This document shows positions 1-7,529 of a DNA stretch of 7,941 nt, in pieces (positions within the stretch are counted from its first letter, which is position 1; each line of letters opens with the position of its first letter). Location: contig JAHEGF010000152.1 in the NCBI GenBank assembly GCA_024645155.1, positions 1 to 7,941 of the forward strand. The letters are read 5' to 3'. Made by a program: the position numbers and the translations under genes. The notes under the pieces were generated by a model, which was not told where the DNA came from, searched no databases, and saw nothing but the letters and a program-made list of their open reading frames with translations. This stretch comes from Phyllobacteriaceae bacterium. Lineage in GTDB: Bacteria > Pseudomonadota > Alphaproteobacteria > Rhizobiales > Rhizobiaceae.

Positions 1-671
1 TTTGGGCCAGGGCCAATCCCGGCAGGTTTTCCTATCCGCAACCACCCGATTTCATTGGATCGTCGTTTCTCAAGCAGGTGCTGACGGAATTTGCCCCGGA
101 CCGGTCGGTTCTGCTCGAACCGGTCGACGAAACGACGTTTGCCAATACCACCGAAACGCTGTTCGCCTACCTTGATGAACTGCATCCGGTGATGTGGCGC
201 TCTGCAAAGGCGTTTCCGCAAAACTACCCGGCCATGCGCCAGCTTCTGGCCGACGGTGAACTGGAGATCATATTTGCGTTCAATCCGGCCGAGGCATCCA
301 GCGCCATCGCCAAGGGCGAGTTGCCGGACACCGTGCGTTCATTCACATTTCCCGGCGGCACGCTATCCAACACCCATTTTGTGACGATCCCGTACAACGC
401 CGCTTCAAAGGCGGGGGCACTGGTGCTGGCCGATTTCCTGCTTTCGCCGGAAGCACAGGCCCGCAAACAGGATCCGCGAATCTGGGGTGATCCGACCGTG
501 CTTGCAGTCGACAAGCTTGACGCCGCCGACAGGGCAGCGTTCGATGCCATCGACCTCGGTGTCGCGACATTGCGGCCCGAGGAACTCGGACCTGCGCTTG
601 ATGAACCGCATCCGACCTGGATGGTAAGGCTGGAAGATGAATGGAAACGGCGCTACGGCGTCGCCAATTGA
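1..671 (+). CDS. ynjB: YnjB-like ABC transporter substrate-binding protein (5' end missing)
   Basis: This is the C-terminal part of a periplasmic solute-binding protein of the YnjB family (COG4134); the reading frame is already open at base 3 and stops with TGA at 669-671, giving about 222 visible residues. Full-length relatives are, from memory, near 400 residues, so the signal peptide and first lobe lie to the left. Family-like stretches are visible: YPQPPDFIGSSFL near the start, FPGGTLSNTHFVTIPYNA in the middle and ADFLLSPEAQ followed by a WGDPTVL stretch. The protein would capture a substrate in the periplasm and deliver it to the permease encoded next. The substrate of YnjBCD systems is not established; they are distantly related to thiamine, iron and sulfate/spermidine binding-protein systems. 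The last 35 bases overlap the permease gene. The ATG/GTG codons inside the visible part are not the true start, because homology continues upstream of them. Confidence 0.9.
   Translation, partial: WARANPGRFSYPQPPDFIGSSFLKQVLTEFAPDRSVLLEPVDETTFANTTETLFAYLDELHPVMWRSAKAFPQNYPAMRQLLADGELEIIFAFNPAEASSAIAKGELPDTVRSFTFPGGTLSNTHFVTIPYNAASKAGALVLADFLLSPEAQARKQDPRIWGDPTVLAVDKLDAADRAAFDAIDLGVATLRPEELGPALDEPHPTWMVRLEDEWKRRYGVAN
625..629 (+). promoter_or_regulatory. Ribosome binding site for the permease gene
   Basis: TAAGG lies 7 bases before the ATG at 637 and supports that start, although it places the start inside the end of the binding-protein gene. The alternative in-frame GTG at 691 lacks a comparable site. 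Confidence 0.5.
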
Positions 672-2370
672 AACTAAGTCATCCGGCGCAGTGCTGCCAC
701 GCATAGGCCCACCGCTGGCCATTGCATTGCTGACACTGCCGATTCTGGCAGGGCTGGCTGGTACTGTGCTGCCGGCTCTCGGTTACCTGCCGGCACTCGA
801 CGGCACGGAACTGACATTGCGCCATTTCACCGACGTTCTTCACCGGCCGGGAATCATCCGGTCCTCGGTCATCTCGATGGTTACGGGCGTTGCAACAGCG
901 GCCATATCGCTCGCCGTTGTCATGGCGTTTGTCGCTGGCTGGTCGGGCACCCGGGCCTTCGCCCGTGTCCAGCATCTGGTTTCACCGCTGTTGTCAGTAC
1001 CCCACGCGGCAGCCGCATTCGGCCTGGCGTTCCTCATCGCTCCGTCAGGCATGATTGCCCGTATCCTGTCACCCGGCATTACTGGCTGGACCAGGCCACC
1101 GGATATTCTGATCGTGTCCGATCCACTCGGCCTGACGATGATGGCCGGGCTGATAACGAAGGAAATTCCGTTCCTGTTGCTTGTAACCCTGGCAGCGCTT
1201 CCGCAGTTACGGGTCGCCGAAACGCGAATGCTCACTGCGGCATTGGGCTACGGCCGCATTGCCGGGTTCATGTTCGCATTGTGGCCCCTGGTTTATCGGC
1301 AGATACGTCTGGCGGTATTTGCCGTCATCGCGTTTGCGTCGTCTGTGGTCGATGTTGCTGCCATACTTGGCCCATCGACACCGGCACCGCTGGCCGTTCG
1401 CCTGGTTGAATGGATGAACGATCCGGATCTGTCGATGCGCTACATCGCTAGTGCCGGTGCAATGCTGCAGTTGGGTGTCACTGCAATGGCTCTTGCCATC
1501 TGGATTGCCCTCGAAAGGGTTGGCGCGGCAATCGCTCAACTGTTATGCCATGCCGGCCTGCGGTTTCGCCGCGACCGGATAACAGCATGGATTGCGCTTG
1601 CAATGATCACAAGCGCTGCACTTGCAATCTTTGCCGGCCTGGCAATCCTGGTAATCTGGTCAGTTGCCGGCCTGTGGCAGTTTCCCGATGCACTTCCCTC
1701 AGATTTCACACTGCGAAACTGGATGCGCGCATTGCCAAGGATTGCAGATCCGTTGTGGACCACCCTTGTTGTCGCCACGCTTTCAGCGGCCATTGCCACG
1801 GTACTTTCCATTTTGTGCCTGGTTCGCGAAGGCGAAACACGCCAATCGGGAAACAGCCGCTCGCTGATGGTTCTTTACGTGCCGTTACTCGTGCCGCAGG
1901 CGGCCTTCCTGTTCGGGCTTCAATTGCTGTTCATCGGATCCGGCACCGATGCCAGCCTTGGCGCGCTGGTGCTGGCGCATCTGATATTCGTCATGCCGTA
2001 TGTTTTCCTGTCACTGTCCGATCCGTGGCGCGCCTATGACCGTCGGTACGAAGCCGTCTCTGCCGGATTGGGGCGCAGGCGTTGGGCTACCCTGTTCCGG
2101 GTCCGCCTGCCAATGTTGCTGCGCTCGGTGATGACCGCAGCGGCTGTCGGTTTTGCGGTTTCCGTCGGCCAGTATCTGCCGACGCTGCTGATCGGTTCGG
2201 GCCGCCTGACAACCATCACCACGGAAGCAGTGGCACTTGCCTCCGGTGGCAATCGCCGGGTGATCGGCATTTACGCCTTCCTGCAAATGGTCCTGCCTCT
2301 TGCAGGCTTTGTCATTGCAACCATGGTTCCGGCACTGCTATTCCGCAACCGCAGGGCAATGCAGGTTTGA
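637..2370 (+). CDS. ynjC: YnjC-like fused ABC transporter permease
   Basis: A 577-residue integral membrane protein made of two permease domains in one chain, as in YnjC (COG4135) and ThiP. About twelve hydrophobic segments can be read, roughly at residues 25-47, 75-100, 115-135, 160-190, 220-245, 275-300, 317-345, 372-396, 410-432, 440-460, 495-520 and 545-570. Each half contains an EAA-type loop that contacts the ATPase: one around residues 195-222 (AALGYGRIAGF) and a clearer one at 471-495 (YEAVSAGLGRRRWATLF). It would form the inner-membrane channel on its own, without a second permease subunit. The start at 637 overlaps the upstream gene by 35 bases and has a reasonable ribosome site; a GTG at codon 19 (691) is possible. 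The stop TGA is followed by the ATPase start only 7 bases on. The substrate is unknown. Confidence 0.93.
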   Translation: MNGNGATASPIETKSSGAVLPRIGPPLAIALLTLPILAGLAGTVLPALGYLPALDGTELTLRHFTDVLHRPGIIRSSVISMVTGVATAAISLAVVMAFVAGWSGTRAFARVQHLVSPLLSVPHAAAAFGLAFLIAPSGMIARILSPGITGWTRPPDILIVSDPLGLTMMAGLITKEIPFLLLVTLAALPQLRVAETRMLTAALGYGRIAGFMFALWPLVYRQIRLAVFAVIAFASSVVDVAAILGPSTPAPLAVRLVEWMNDPDLSMRYIASAGAMLQLGVTAMALAIWIALERVGAAIAQLLCHAGLRFRRDRITAWIALAMITSAALAIFAGLAILVIWSVAGLWQFPDALPSDFTLRNWMRALPRIADPLWTTLVVATLSAAIATVLSILCLVREGETRQSGNSRSLMVLYVPLLVPQAAFLFGLQLLFIGSGTDASLGALVLAHLIFVMPYVFLSLSDPWRAYDRRYEAVSAGLGRRRWATLFRVRLPMLLRSVMTAAAVGFAVSVGQYLPTLLIGSGRLTTITTEAVALASGGNRRVIGIYAFLQMVLPLAGFVIATMVPALLFRNRRAMQV

Positions 2371-2377
2371 TGGCTAA

Positions 2378-3037
2378 ATGACACCTACCGATCGCGGACT
2401 TTATCTGGATGGCGTTGGCATAGCGCTTGCTGGCCGGCAATTGCTTGAGGTGACCCGGCGGGTCGACCCGGGCGAAGTCCTGACGGTCATGGGACCGTCC
2501 GGTTCCGGAAAATCATCTCTACTCGCCTATATCGGCGGATTTCTCGATCCTGCATTCAAGGCTCGCGGCAGGGTAATCGCCGATGGCCTGGAACTGACAT
2601 CGCTTCCCGCCGAAGATCGCCATGCCGGCATACTGTTTCAGGACCCGCTGCTGTTTCCGCACATGTCGGTCAGCGGCAATCTGTTATTTGCGATTCCGCC
2701 TGCCATCAAGGGCAAACAGAAACGTGACGAACTGGCCAGAGAGGCACTTGCAGGCGTCGGCCTGTCCGATTTCGACGATCGCGATCCCGACACCCTGTCC
2801 GGCGGCCAAAAGGCGCGGATCGCATTGGCACGGGTGTTGTTGTCGCAGCCACGGACACTGCTGCTCGACGAACCGTTTTCCAAGCTCGACCAGGATCGCC
2901 GCGACCAGATGCGCCAGCTGGTTTTTTCCAAGGCGCGTGAACTGGGCTTGCCGGCAATCCTCGTAACCCACGATCAGGCAGATGCAGATGCAGCCGGAGG
3001 TCCGGTGATTCGCATCGGCGAGGACAACACCCAGTGA
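2378..3037 (+). CDS. ynjD: YnjD-like ABC transporter ATP-binding protein
   Basis: A 219-residue nucleotide-binding subunit with every ABC ATPase motif in order: Walker A GPSGSGKSS (residues 39-47), Q-loop glutamine at about 88 in LFQDPLLFPHMSV, signature LSGGQ (140-144), Walker B LLLDEP (161-166), D-loop SKLD (168-171) and switch histidine H198 in VTHD. It is a short single-domain ATPase of YnjD type (COG4136) without a C-terminal regulatory domain. It would power the permease encoded just upstream from the cytoplasmic face. The ATG at 2378 has no strong ribosome site (only CAGGT at 2362-2366), so translation probably depends on ribosomes finishing the permease gene. Its TGA stop (3035-3037) overlaps the GTG start of hrpB in the form GTGA. 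Motif evidence makes the ATPase call certain; the subfamily assignment rests mainly on the fused permease and YnjB-like partner. Confidence 0.95.
   Translation: MTPTDRGLYLDGVGIALAGRQLLEVTRRVDPGEVLTVMGPSGSGKSSLLAYIGGFLDPAFKARGRVIADGLELTSLPAEDRHAGILFQDPLLFPHMSVSGNLLFAIPPAIKGKQKRDELAREALAGVGLSDFDDRDPDTLSGGQKARIALARVLLSQPRTLLLDEPFSKLDQDRRDQMRQLVFSKARELGLPAILVTHDQADADAAGGPVIRIGEDNTQ
3020..3024 (+). promoter_or_regulatory. Ribosome binding site for hrpB
   Basis: GAGGA lies 9 bases before the GTG at 3034 but 18 bases before the in-frame ATG at 3043, so it favours the GTG as the hrpB start. It sits inside the last codons of the ATPase gene. Confidence 0.5.
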
Positions 3038-5493
3038 CCATCATGCCGGATCTTCCGGTAACCGGTGTCCTGGACGAAGTTGCCGGTAAACTTGCACGCT
3101 CAAAACAGGTGGTCCTCGCTGCTCCACCCGGCGCCGGCAAGACCACGCTTGTACCTTTGCACCTGCTTTCATCTCCCTGGCTTGAGGGCCGCCGGATCGT
3201 ATTGCTGGAACCGCGCCGTCTTGCCGCACGGGCAGCCGCCCGGCGAATGGCATCGCTGCTCGGCGAAAAACCCGGCGGTACGGTCGGTTACGCAATGCGC
3301 CTTGACCGGAAGGTCTCGGCTGCAACCCGTATACTCGTTGTCACCGAGGGGGTTTTTACCCGCATGGCGCTCGACGATCCTGAGTTGAGCGGGATAGGCG
3401 TGGTCATATTTGACGAATATCACGAACGCTCGCTGGATGCCGATTTCGGACTGGCACTGGCATTGGACATTGCCGGTGCCCTGCGGCCGGACCTGCGCAT
3501 CCTGGTCATGTCTGCAACGATCGACGGCGCCACCGTTTCGGCGCTGATGGACGATGCCGAGGTGGTGGAATGCTCCGGCCGTGCCTTTCCGGTGGACTAT
3601 CGCTATCTAACACGCAATCCGGGCATGGAAATCGAAGACTTGATGGCAAATACCATCCGCGAAACACTTGGTAAGGAACAGGGCAGCATCCTCGCCTTCC
3701 TGCCGGGCCAGGGTGAAATCAGCCGAACACTTGAAAAACTGGCGGGGCGCGTGGCCTCCGATACCGACGTGATTGCACTTCATGGCGGGCTTGGCGGACG
3801 CGCACAGGACACCGCTATCCGGCCTGCACCGCAAGGCCGCCGCAAGGTGGTGCTGGCAACAAGCATCGCCGAAAGCTCGATCACCATTGACGGCGTGCGG
3901 ATAGTTATCGACAGCGGACTGGCGCGGTTGCCGAAATTCGAACCGGCGACCGGTATAACCCGCCTGCAAACAGTGCGTGTTTCCCAGGCCTCGGCCGCAC
4001 AACGCGCCGGAAGAGCCGGCCGTACGGCACCGGGCATCGCCGTCCGGCTATGGAGCGAGCGCCAGACCAGTGCGCTCGAACCATTCGCCCCGCCGGAAAT
4101 CCATGAAGCCGATCTTTCGGGCTTGCTTCTCGATTGCGCCGCTTTCGGTGTGACCGATCCGCGCCAGCTGCGTTTTCTTGACAAGCCGCCTGCGCCCGCA
4201 TTGGCCGAGGCAAGGCGGTTGCTGGTCACGCTCGGGGCACTGGACCGTGAAGGCTACCTGACAGATGCCGGGCGGGCAATGCGAAAAATCGCGCTGCCGG
4301 CACGACTTGCTCACATGGTGACCTGCCAGGAGTCCCGCGCGGCCACCCACAAGGCGGCGAAATTGGCCGTGGTGCTGTCCGAGCACGGTTTGGGCGGGTT
4401 ATCGGCCGATCTCGATGTCCGGCTGCAGCGGTTTGCATCCGGCAAGGACGAGCGGTCTGTAGCTGCACGCCGCATGGCGCAGCGTATCGCCGATCATTTA
4501 GGCCCGCCTGCAAGCGAGGCCGGACCGGAGCCGGGAATCGGCATTTTGTTGGCCGCTGCCTATCCGGACCGCATTGCCAAGGCACGGGGGCAAACCGGTC
4601 AGTTCGTGCTGGCAAACGGGCGCGGGGCGCATGTCGACCCGGCTGATCCGCTGGCCAAGGCCGGCTTTCTGGTTGTAGCCACGATGTACGGCAAGGCCCG
4701 CAGCCAGCGCATCGCTGCAGCAGCAGAGATAAGCGAAGCGGAACTGCGATCCGTCTCAGGTCTTGAGACCGTAAAAACCGTTCGCACCTGGTTTGACCGT
4801 GGCAGCGCCTCCGTCCGTGCCGAAGAGCGGGTGTCACTTGGCGCGATAAATTTGTCCACCCAACCTTTGCCGGCGCCAACAGGCAAGGAGGCTGACAAGG
4901 CGCTCCTCAAGGCGGTCGGCGAACATGGACCGGATATCCTGCCCTGGGGCAAGGAAACAAGGGTGCTGCGTCAGCGCCTTCAGTGGCTGCACGACAAGCT
5001 CGGCGAACCATGGCCCGATGTCGATGATGACGTTTTGGCAGAGCAGACCGAGATTTGGCTGGAACCGTTCCTGACCGGAGACGCCTCGGTAGCCCCGCTT
5101 GCAGGCGCCACATTGTCAAATGCCCTGCGCTCCTTGCTGCCACCTGACTTGCATCGCCAGATCGACAGCCTCGCTCCGACCCGGATTACCGTACCGGACG
5201 GCAGTTCAATTGCCATCCGCTACGATGACGAGGGGCCGGTGCTGGCGGTGCGTGTACAGCAGATTTTCGGGCTGAGAACCCATCCGGCGATTGCCGGTGG
5301 ACGCGTACCGTTGATCCTGGAACTTTTGTCACCGGCAAACAGGCCCCTGCAAAAGACCCGTGATCTTCCCGGATTCTGGAATGGTTCGTGGGCTGCGGTG
5401 CGTACCGAGATGCGCGGGCGCTACCCCAAGCACGACTGGCCGGAAGACCCCGCCACTGCCAAGCCGTCATCCGGTGCCAAGAGACGCAACTAG
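3034..5493 (+). CDS. hrpB: ATP-dependent helicase HrpB (DEAH-box type)
   Basis: An 819-residue superfamily 2 helicase, the usual length for HrpB. Helicase motifs appear in order: Walker A in APPGAGKTT (residues 30-38), motif II DEYH (127-130) followed by ERSLDAD, motif III SAT (160-162), a LHGGL stretch (249-253), motif V ATSIAESSITIDG (275-287) and motif VI QRAGRAGR (323-330). The HrpB-specific C-terminal region follows, including WGKETRVLRQR and a final stretch with VPLILELLSPANRPLQ and DLPGFWNGSW near residue 790. Related DEAH proteins act on RNA, but the job of HrpB in most bacteria is poorly defined. Motif II has tyrosine where I expect phenylalanine (DEFH) in most HrpB proteins, a conservative change. 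The GTG start overlaps the upstream stop and has a ribosome site; an ATG at codon 4 is the alternative. regB begins 13 bases after the TAG stop. Confidence 0.96.
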   Translation: MTIMPDLPVTGVLDEVAGKLARSKQVVLAAPPGAGKTTLVPLHLLSSPWLEGRRIVLLEPRRLAARAAARRMASLLGEKPGGTVGYAMRLDRKVSAATRILVVTEGVFTRMALDDPELSGIGVVIFDEYHERSLDADFGLALALDIAGALRPDLRILVMSATIDGATVSALMDDAEVVECSGRAFPVDYRYLTRNPGMEIEDLMANTIRETLGKEQGSILAFLPGQGEISRTLEKLAGRVASDTDVIALHGGLGGRAQDTAIRPAPQGRRKVVLATSIAESSITIDGVRIVIDSGLARLPKFEPATGITRLQTVRVSQASAAQRAGRAGRTAPGIAVRLWSERQTSALEPFAPPEIHEADLSGLLLDCAAFGVTDPRQLRFLDKPPAPALAEARRLLVTLGALDREGYLTDAGRAMRKIALPARLAHMVTCQESRAATHKAAKLAVVLSEHGLGGLSADLDVRLQRFASGKDERSVAARRMAQRIADHLGPPASEAGPEPGIGILLAAAYPDRIAKARGQTGQFVLANGRGAHVDPADPLAKAGFLVVATMYGKARSQRIAAAAEISEAELRSVSGLETVKTVRTWFDRGSASVRAEERVSLGAINLSTQPLPAPTGKEADKALLKAVGEHGPDILPWGKETRVLRQRLQWLHDKLGEPWPDVDDDVLAEQTEIWLEPFLTGDASVAPLAGATLSNALRSLLPPDLHRQIDSLAPTRITVPDGSSIAIRYDDEGPVLAVRVQQIFGLRTHPAIAGGRVPLILELLSPANRPLQKTRDLPGFWNGSWAAVRTEMRGRYPKHDWPEDPATAKPSSGAKRRN

Positions 5494-5495
5494 TC

Positions 5496-5502
5496 AGAAA
5501 GG
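5496..5502 (+). promoter_or_regulatory. Ribosome binding site for regB
   Basis: AGAAAGG lies in the 13-base gap after hrpB, 4 bases before the ATG at 5507. The spacing is slightly short, but it is the best site near any candidate regB start, and it argues for 5507 over the in-frame ATG at 5576. Confidence 0.5.
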
Positions 5503-5506
5503 CAAA

Positions 5507-6901
5507 ATGATACCGGACACTTGGCGGCAGCGCCTGGCTGTCGCATACAGGACGTTTGACATAGCGGCCGTTGCCATGAATGCAAAATATTCCGACACAA
5601 CAGGTTCAGCAAGCCGGCAGCTGCGGCTGACAACACTGATCCGCCTGCGCTGGCTCGCGGTAATAGGGCAAAGCGTTGCCGTCGTCTTTGTTGGCCTGTT
5701 TCTCGGGTTCCCGTTTCCGGTGATCCCATGTTTTGTCTTGATCGCCGGCTCCGCTATCCTCAATATCTATCTTGGAATCAACCACCCGCGCACCCATCTT
5801 CTGGCGCCCGGTCAATCCTTTCGCGTGCTCGGCTTTGACATCGTGCAGCTTTCCGGGCTGCTTTATCTGACCGGCGGGATGACAAATCCCTTCGTGTTTC
5901 TCATCAATGTACCGGTGGTGGTGTCTGCCACGTCACTGCCTTTGCGCCTGACGCTCGCATTGGGCGGACTGGTCGTCTTGGCAACGACATTCCTTGCTTT
6001 CCAGCATATGCCGCTACCGTGGCTACCGGGCGAAGAGTTTTCTGTACCGATCATTTATACGGCCGGCCTGTGGGTGGCTCTCGTATCGAGCCTGGCCTTC
6101 ACCGGCATATACGCGTGGCGTGTTGCCAATGAAGCGCGGCTGCTCGGCGCCGCGCTGAACGCCACCGAACTTGTCCTGCAGCGCGAACAGCATTTGTCGG
6201 CGCTTGACGGCCTGGCGGCCGCAGCAGCGCACGAATTGGGAACGCCACTTGCGACCATTGCTGTCGTCGTGCGTGAAATGGAGAAAGCTGCCGGCGCGGG
6301 CGAAGACGACAATGGCGATATCGCGCTGTTGCGTTCGCAGACCGAGCGATGCCGTGAGATTCTCAAGCGGTTATCCAGCTTGTCAACGGTCAGCGAGGAA
6401 CATCTGGCCAGGTTGCCGTTTACCTCGCTGATCGAGGACGTCGTCGCACCGCATCGTGAATTCGGCATCGGTATCATGTTGGAGGCGGGACACTGCTACG
6501 GCCCCGAACCCGTTGGGCATCGCAATCCGGGCATTATCCACGGACTCGGCAACCTGATTGAAAACGCCGTCGATTTTGCCGGCAAAACCGTCCATGTCAC
6601 CTGGCGGTGGGACGAGGCGACAGTCGGTTTGACCATCACCGATGACGGGCCGGGGTTTCAGCCCGCTGAAATCGAACGCCTCGGTGAACCCTATAAGACC
6701 GGCCGTCCCGATCGCTCCGCTGAAGGCGGTGGTGGCCTCGGCCTGGGGATATTCATCGCCAAGACGCTGCTCGAACGCTCGGGCGCCACGATCAGATTTT
6801 CAAATGGGGCACGCAATGACATTGGCGCCGTTGTCCGTGTAACCTGGCCGCGCAAGGCTTTTGACAATGCCACCCCGACACAGCAAGAAACCGGCAATTG
6901 A
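5507..6901 (+). CDS. regB: Redox-sensing histidine kinase RegB/ActS/PrrB
   Basis: A 464-residue membrane histidine kinase (counting from 5507). The N-terminal half has about six membrane segments (residues ~46-202). The hallmark ubiquinone-binding heptapeptide GGxxNPF is present as GGMTNPF at 123-129. The catalytic half has the phosphoacceptor His242 in AAAHELGTPLATI, and the redox-active cysteine of the family (Cys265 in Rhodobacter capsulatus) corresponds to Cys282 in ERCREIL. An N box with NLIENAVDFA (about 349-358), a DDGPGF box (379-384) and a glycine-rich GGGGLGLGIF (408-417) form the ATP site. In the known family the kinase phosphorylates RegA when respiration is limited and is inhibited by oxidised quinone or cysteine oxidation. 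All these residues are intact, so an active sensor is expected. An alternative ATG at 5576 would give 441 residues and a shorter N terminus closer to what I recall of relatives. It ends 70 bases before regA. Confidence 0.95.
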   Translation: MIPDTWRQRLAVAYRTFDIAAVAMNAKYSDTTGSASRQLRLTTLIRLRWLAVIGQSVAVVFVGLFLGFPFPVIPCFVLIAGSAILNIYLGINHPRTHLLAPGQSFRVLGFDIVQLSGLLYLTGGMTNPFVFLINVPVVVSATSLPLRLTLALGGLVVLATTFLAFQHMPLPWLPGEEFSVPIIYTAGLWVALVSSLAFTGIYAWRVANEARLLGAALNATELVLQREQHLSALDGLAAAAAHELGTPLATIAVVVREMEKAAGAGEDDNGDIALLRSQTERCREILKRLSSLSTVSEEHLARLPFTSLIEDVVAPHREFGIGIMLEAGHCYGPEPVGHRNPGIIHGLGNLIENAVDFAGKTVHVTWRWDEATVGLTITDDGPGFQPAEIERLGEPYKTGRPDRSAEGGGGLGLGIFIAKTLLERSGATIRFSNGARNDIGAVVRVTWPRKAFDNATPTQQETGN

Positions 6902-6904
6902 ATA

Positions 6905-6933
6905 TTCGACTTTAGTGCAGGTTTTCCCTATAT
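6905..6933 (+). promoter_or_regulatory. Predicted sigma-70 type promoter for regA
   Basis: TTCGAC (6905-6910) and CTATAT (6928-6933) are separated by exactly 17 bases, in the short AT-richer gap between regB and regA. CTATAT is the -10 form described for Sinorhizobium-type housekeeping promoters (CTTGAC-N17-CTATAT), and the -35 matches 4 of 6 positions. Transcription would begin near 6940, leaving a leader of roughly 30 bases before the regA ATG. This would let the regulator be made independently of the upstream operon. Confidence 0.55.
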
Positions 6934-6971
6934 CGACCGGACCGAAACAAAAAGGCGGCAGATGCGGGGCT

Positions 6972-7529
6972 ATGAGCGAGAAAAAAACAGACCTTGGCGG
7001 CAAAACGGACATGTCACTGGTCATCTGTGACGACGATGTTCCATTCCTGACGCGTTTGGGACGCGCAATGGAAAGCCGCGGCTTTGACGTGCGCACCGCG
7101 GAAAGCACCGCCGAGGCGCGAAAGATGATCTCCGACGTTCCGCCCGCCTATGCGGTTGTTGACATGCGACTGGGCGACGGCAATGGCCTTGATGTCGTGC
7201 AGTTGCTTCACGAGAAGCGCCCGAATGCACGCGCCATAATACTGACCGGCTATGGGAATATCGCGACTGCGGTTACGGCCGTCAAGATGGGTGCTGTCGA
7301 CTATCTGTCCAAACCAGCGGATGCCGACGACGTTTACGCAGCATTGACAAGAGACCCCAATGAAAAGGCGAGCCTGCCAGAAAATCCGATGTCGGCTGAC
7401 CGGGTGCGGTGGGAGCACATACAGCGGGTCTATGAAATGTGCGACCGCAATGTTTCCGAAACAGCACGCCGTCTCAACATGCACAGGCGCACTCTGCAGC
7501 GCATATTGGCCAAGCGTGCCCCGCGGTAA
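6972..7529 (+). CDS. regA: Redox response regulator RegA/ActR/PrrA
   Basis: A 185-residue response regulator, the typical length for RegA/ActR. The receiver domain shows the acidic cluster DDD (residues 20-22), phosphoacceptor Asp64 in VVDMRLGDGNGLD, Thr92 in ILTGYGNIATA and the conserved Lys114 in YLSKPAD. After a short linker containing NPMSADRVRWEHIQ comes a Fis-like helix-turn-helix at about 161-182 (NVSETARRLNMHRRTLQRI), which is nearly invariant in this family. Phosphorylated by RegB, it would bind DNA and control genes for respiration, carbon and nitrogen fixation or related redox balance, depending on the organism. The ATG at 6972 is chosen because the frame upstream runs back into regB with no homology-like sequence. 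The ribosome site is poor: AAAGGCGG (6951-6958) is far and GCGGGG (6964-6969) is too close. An internal ATG at 7011 is less likely. Confidence 0.95.
   Translation: MSEKKTDLGGKTDMSLVICDDDVPFLTRLGRAMESRGFDVRTAESTAEARKMISDVPPAYAVVDMRLGDGNGLDVVQLLHEKRPNARAIILTGYGNIATAVTAVKMGAVDYLSKPADADDVYAALTRDPNEKASLPENPMSADRVRWEHIQRVYEMCDRNVSETARRLNMHRRTLQRILAKRAPR

Noticed and set aside
1545..2381. Long alternative + strand frames inside the permease gene (1545-2039, 2082-2381)
   Set aside because: Their products are rich in Arg, Cys and Pro with no hydrophobic or domain pattern, while the permease frame shows membrane segments and EAA loops throughout.
5360..5506. Upstream extension of the regB frame into hrpB (49 extra codons)
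   Set aside because: It overlaps hrpB by 134 bases, its translation looks like an out-of-frame shadow, and a ribosome site sits just before the ATG at 5507.
5556..5590. Promoter-like TTGACA at 5556-5561 inside the start of regB
   Set aside because: The -35 match is perfect, but no acceptable -10 box lies 16-18 bases downstream (AATGCA at 17).
6861..6890. Second TTGACA at 6861-6866 near the end of regB as an alternative regA promoter
   Set aside because: The bases at 17-18 spacing (CAAGAA, AAGAAA) do not resemble a -10 box; the downstream candidate at 6905-6933 is better.
6861..6971. Upstream extension of the regA frame into regB
   Set aside because: It overlaps the regB end and would place the predicted promoter inside the gene; the family length fits the start at 6972.
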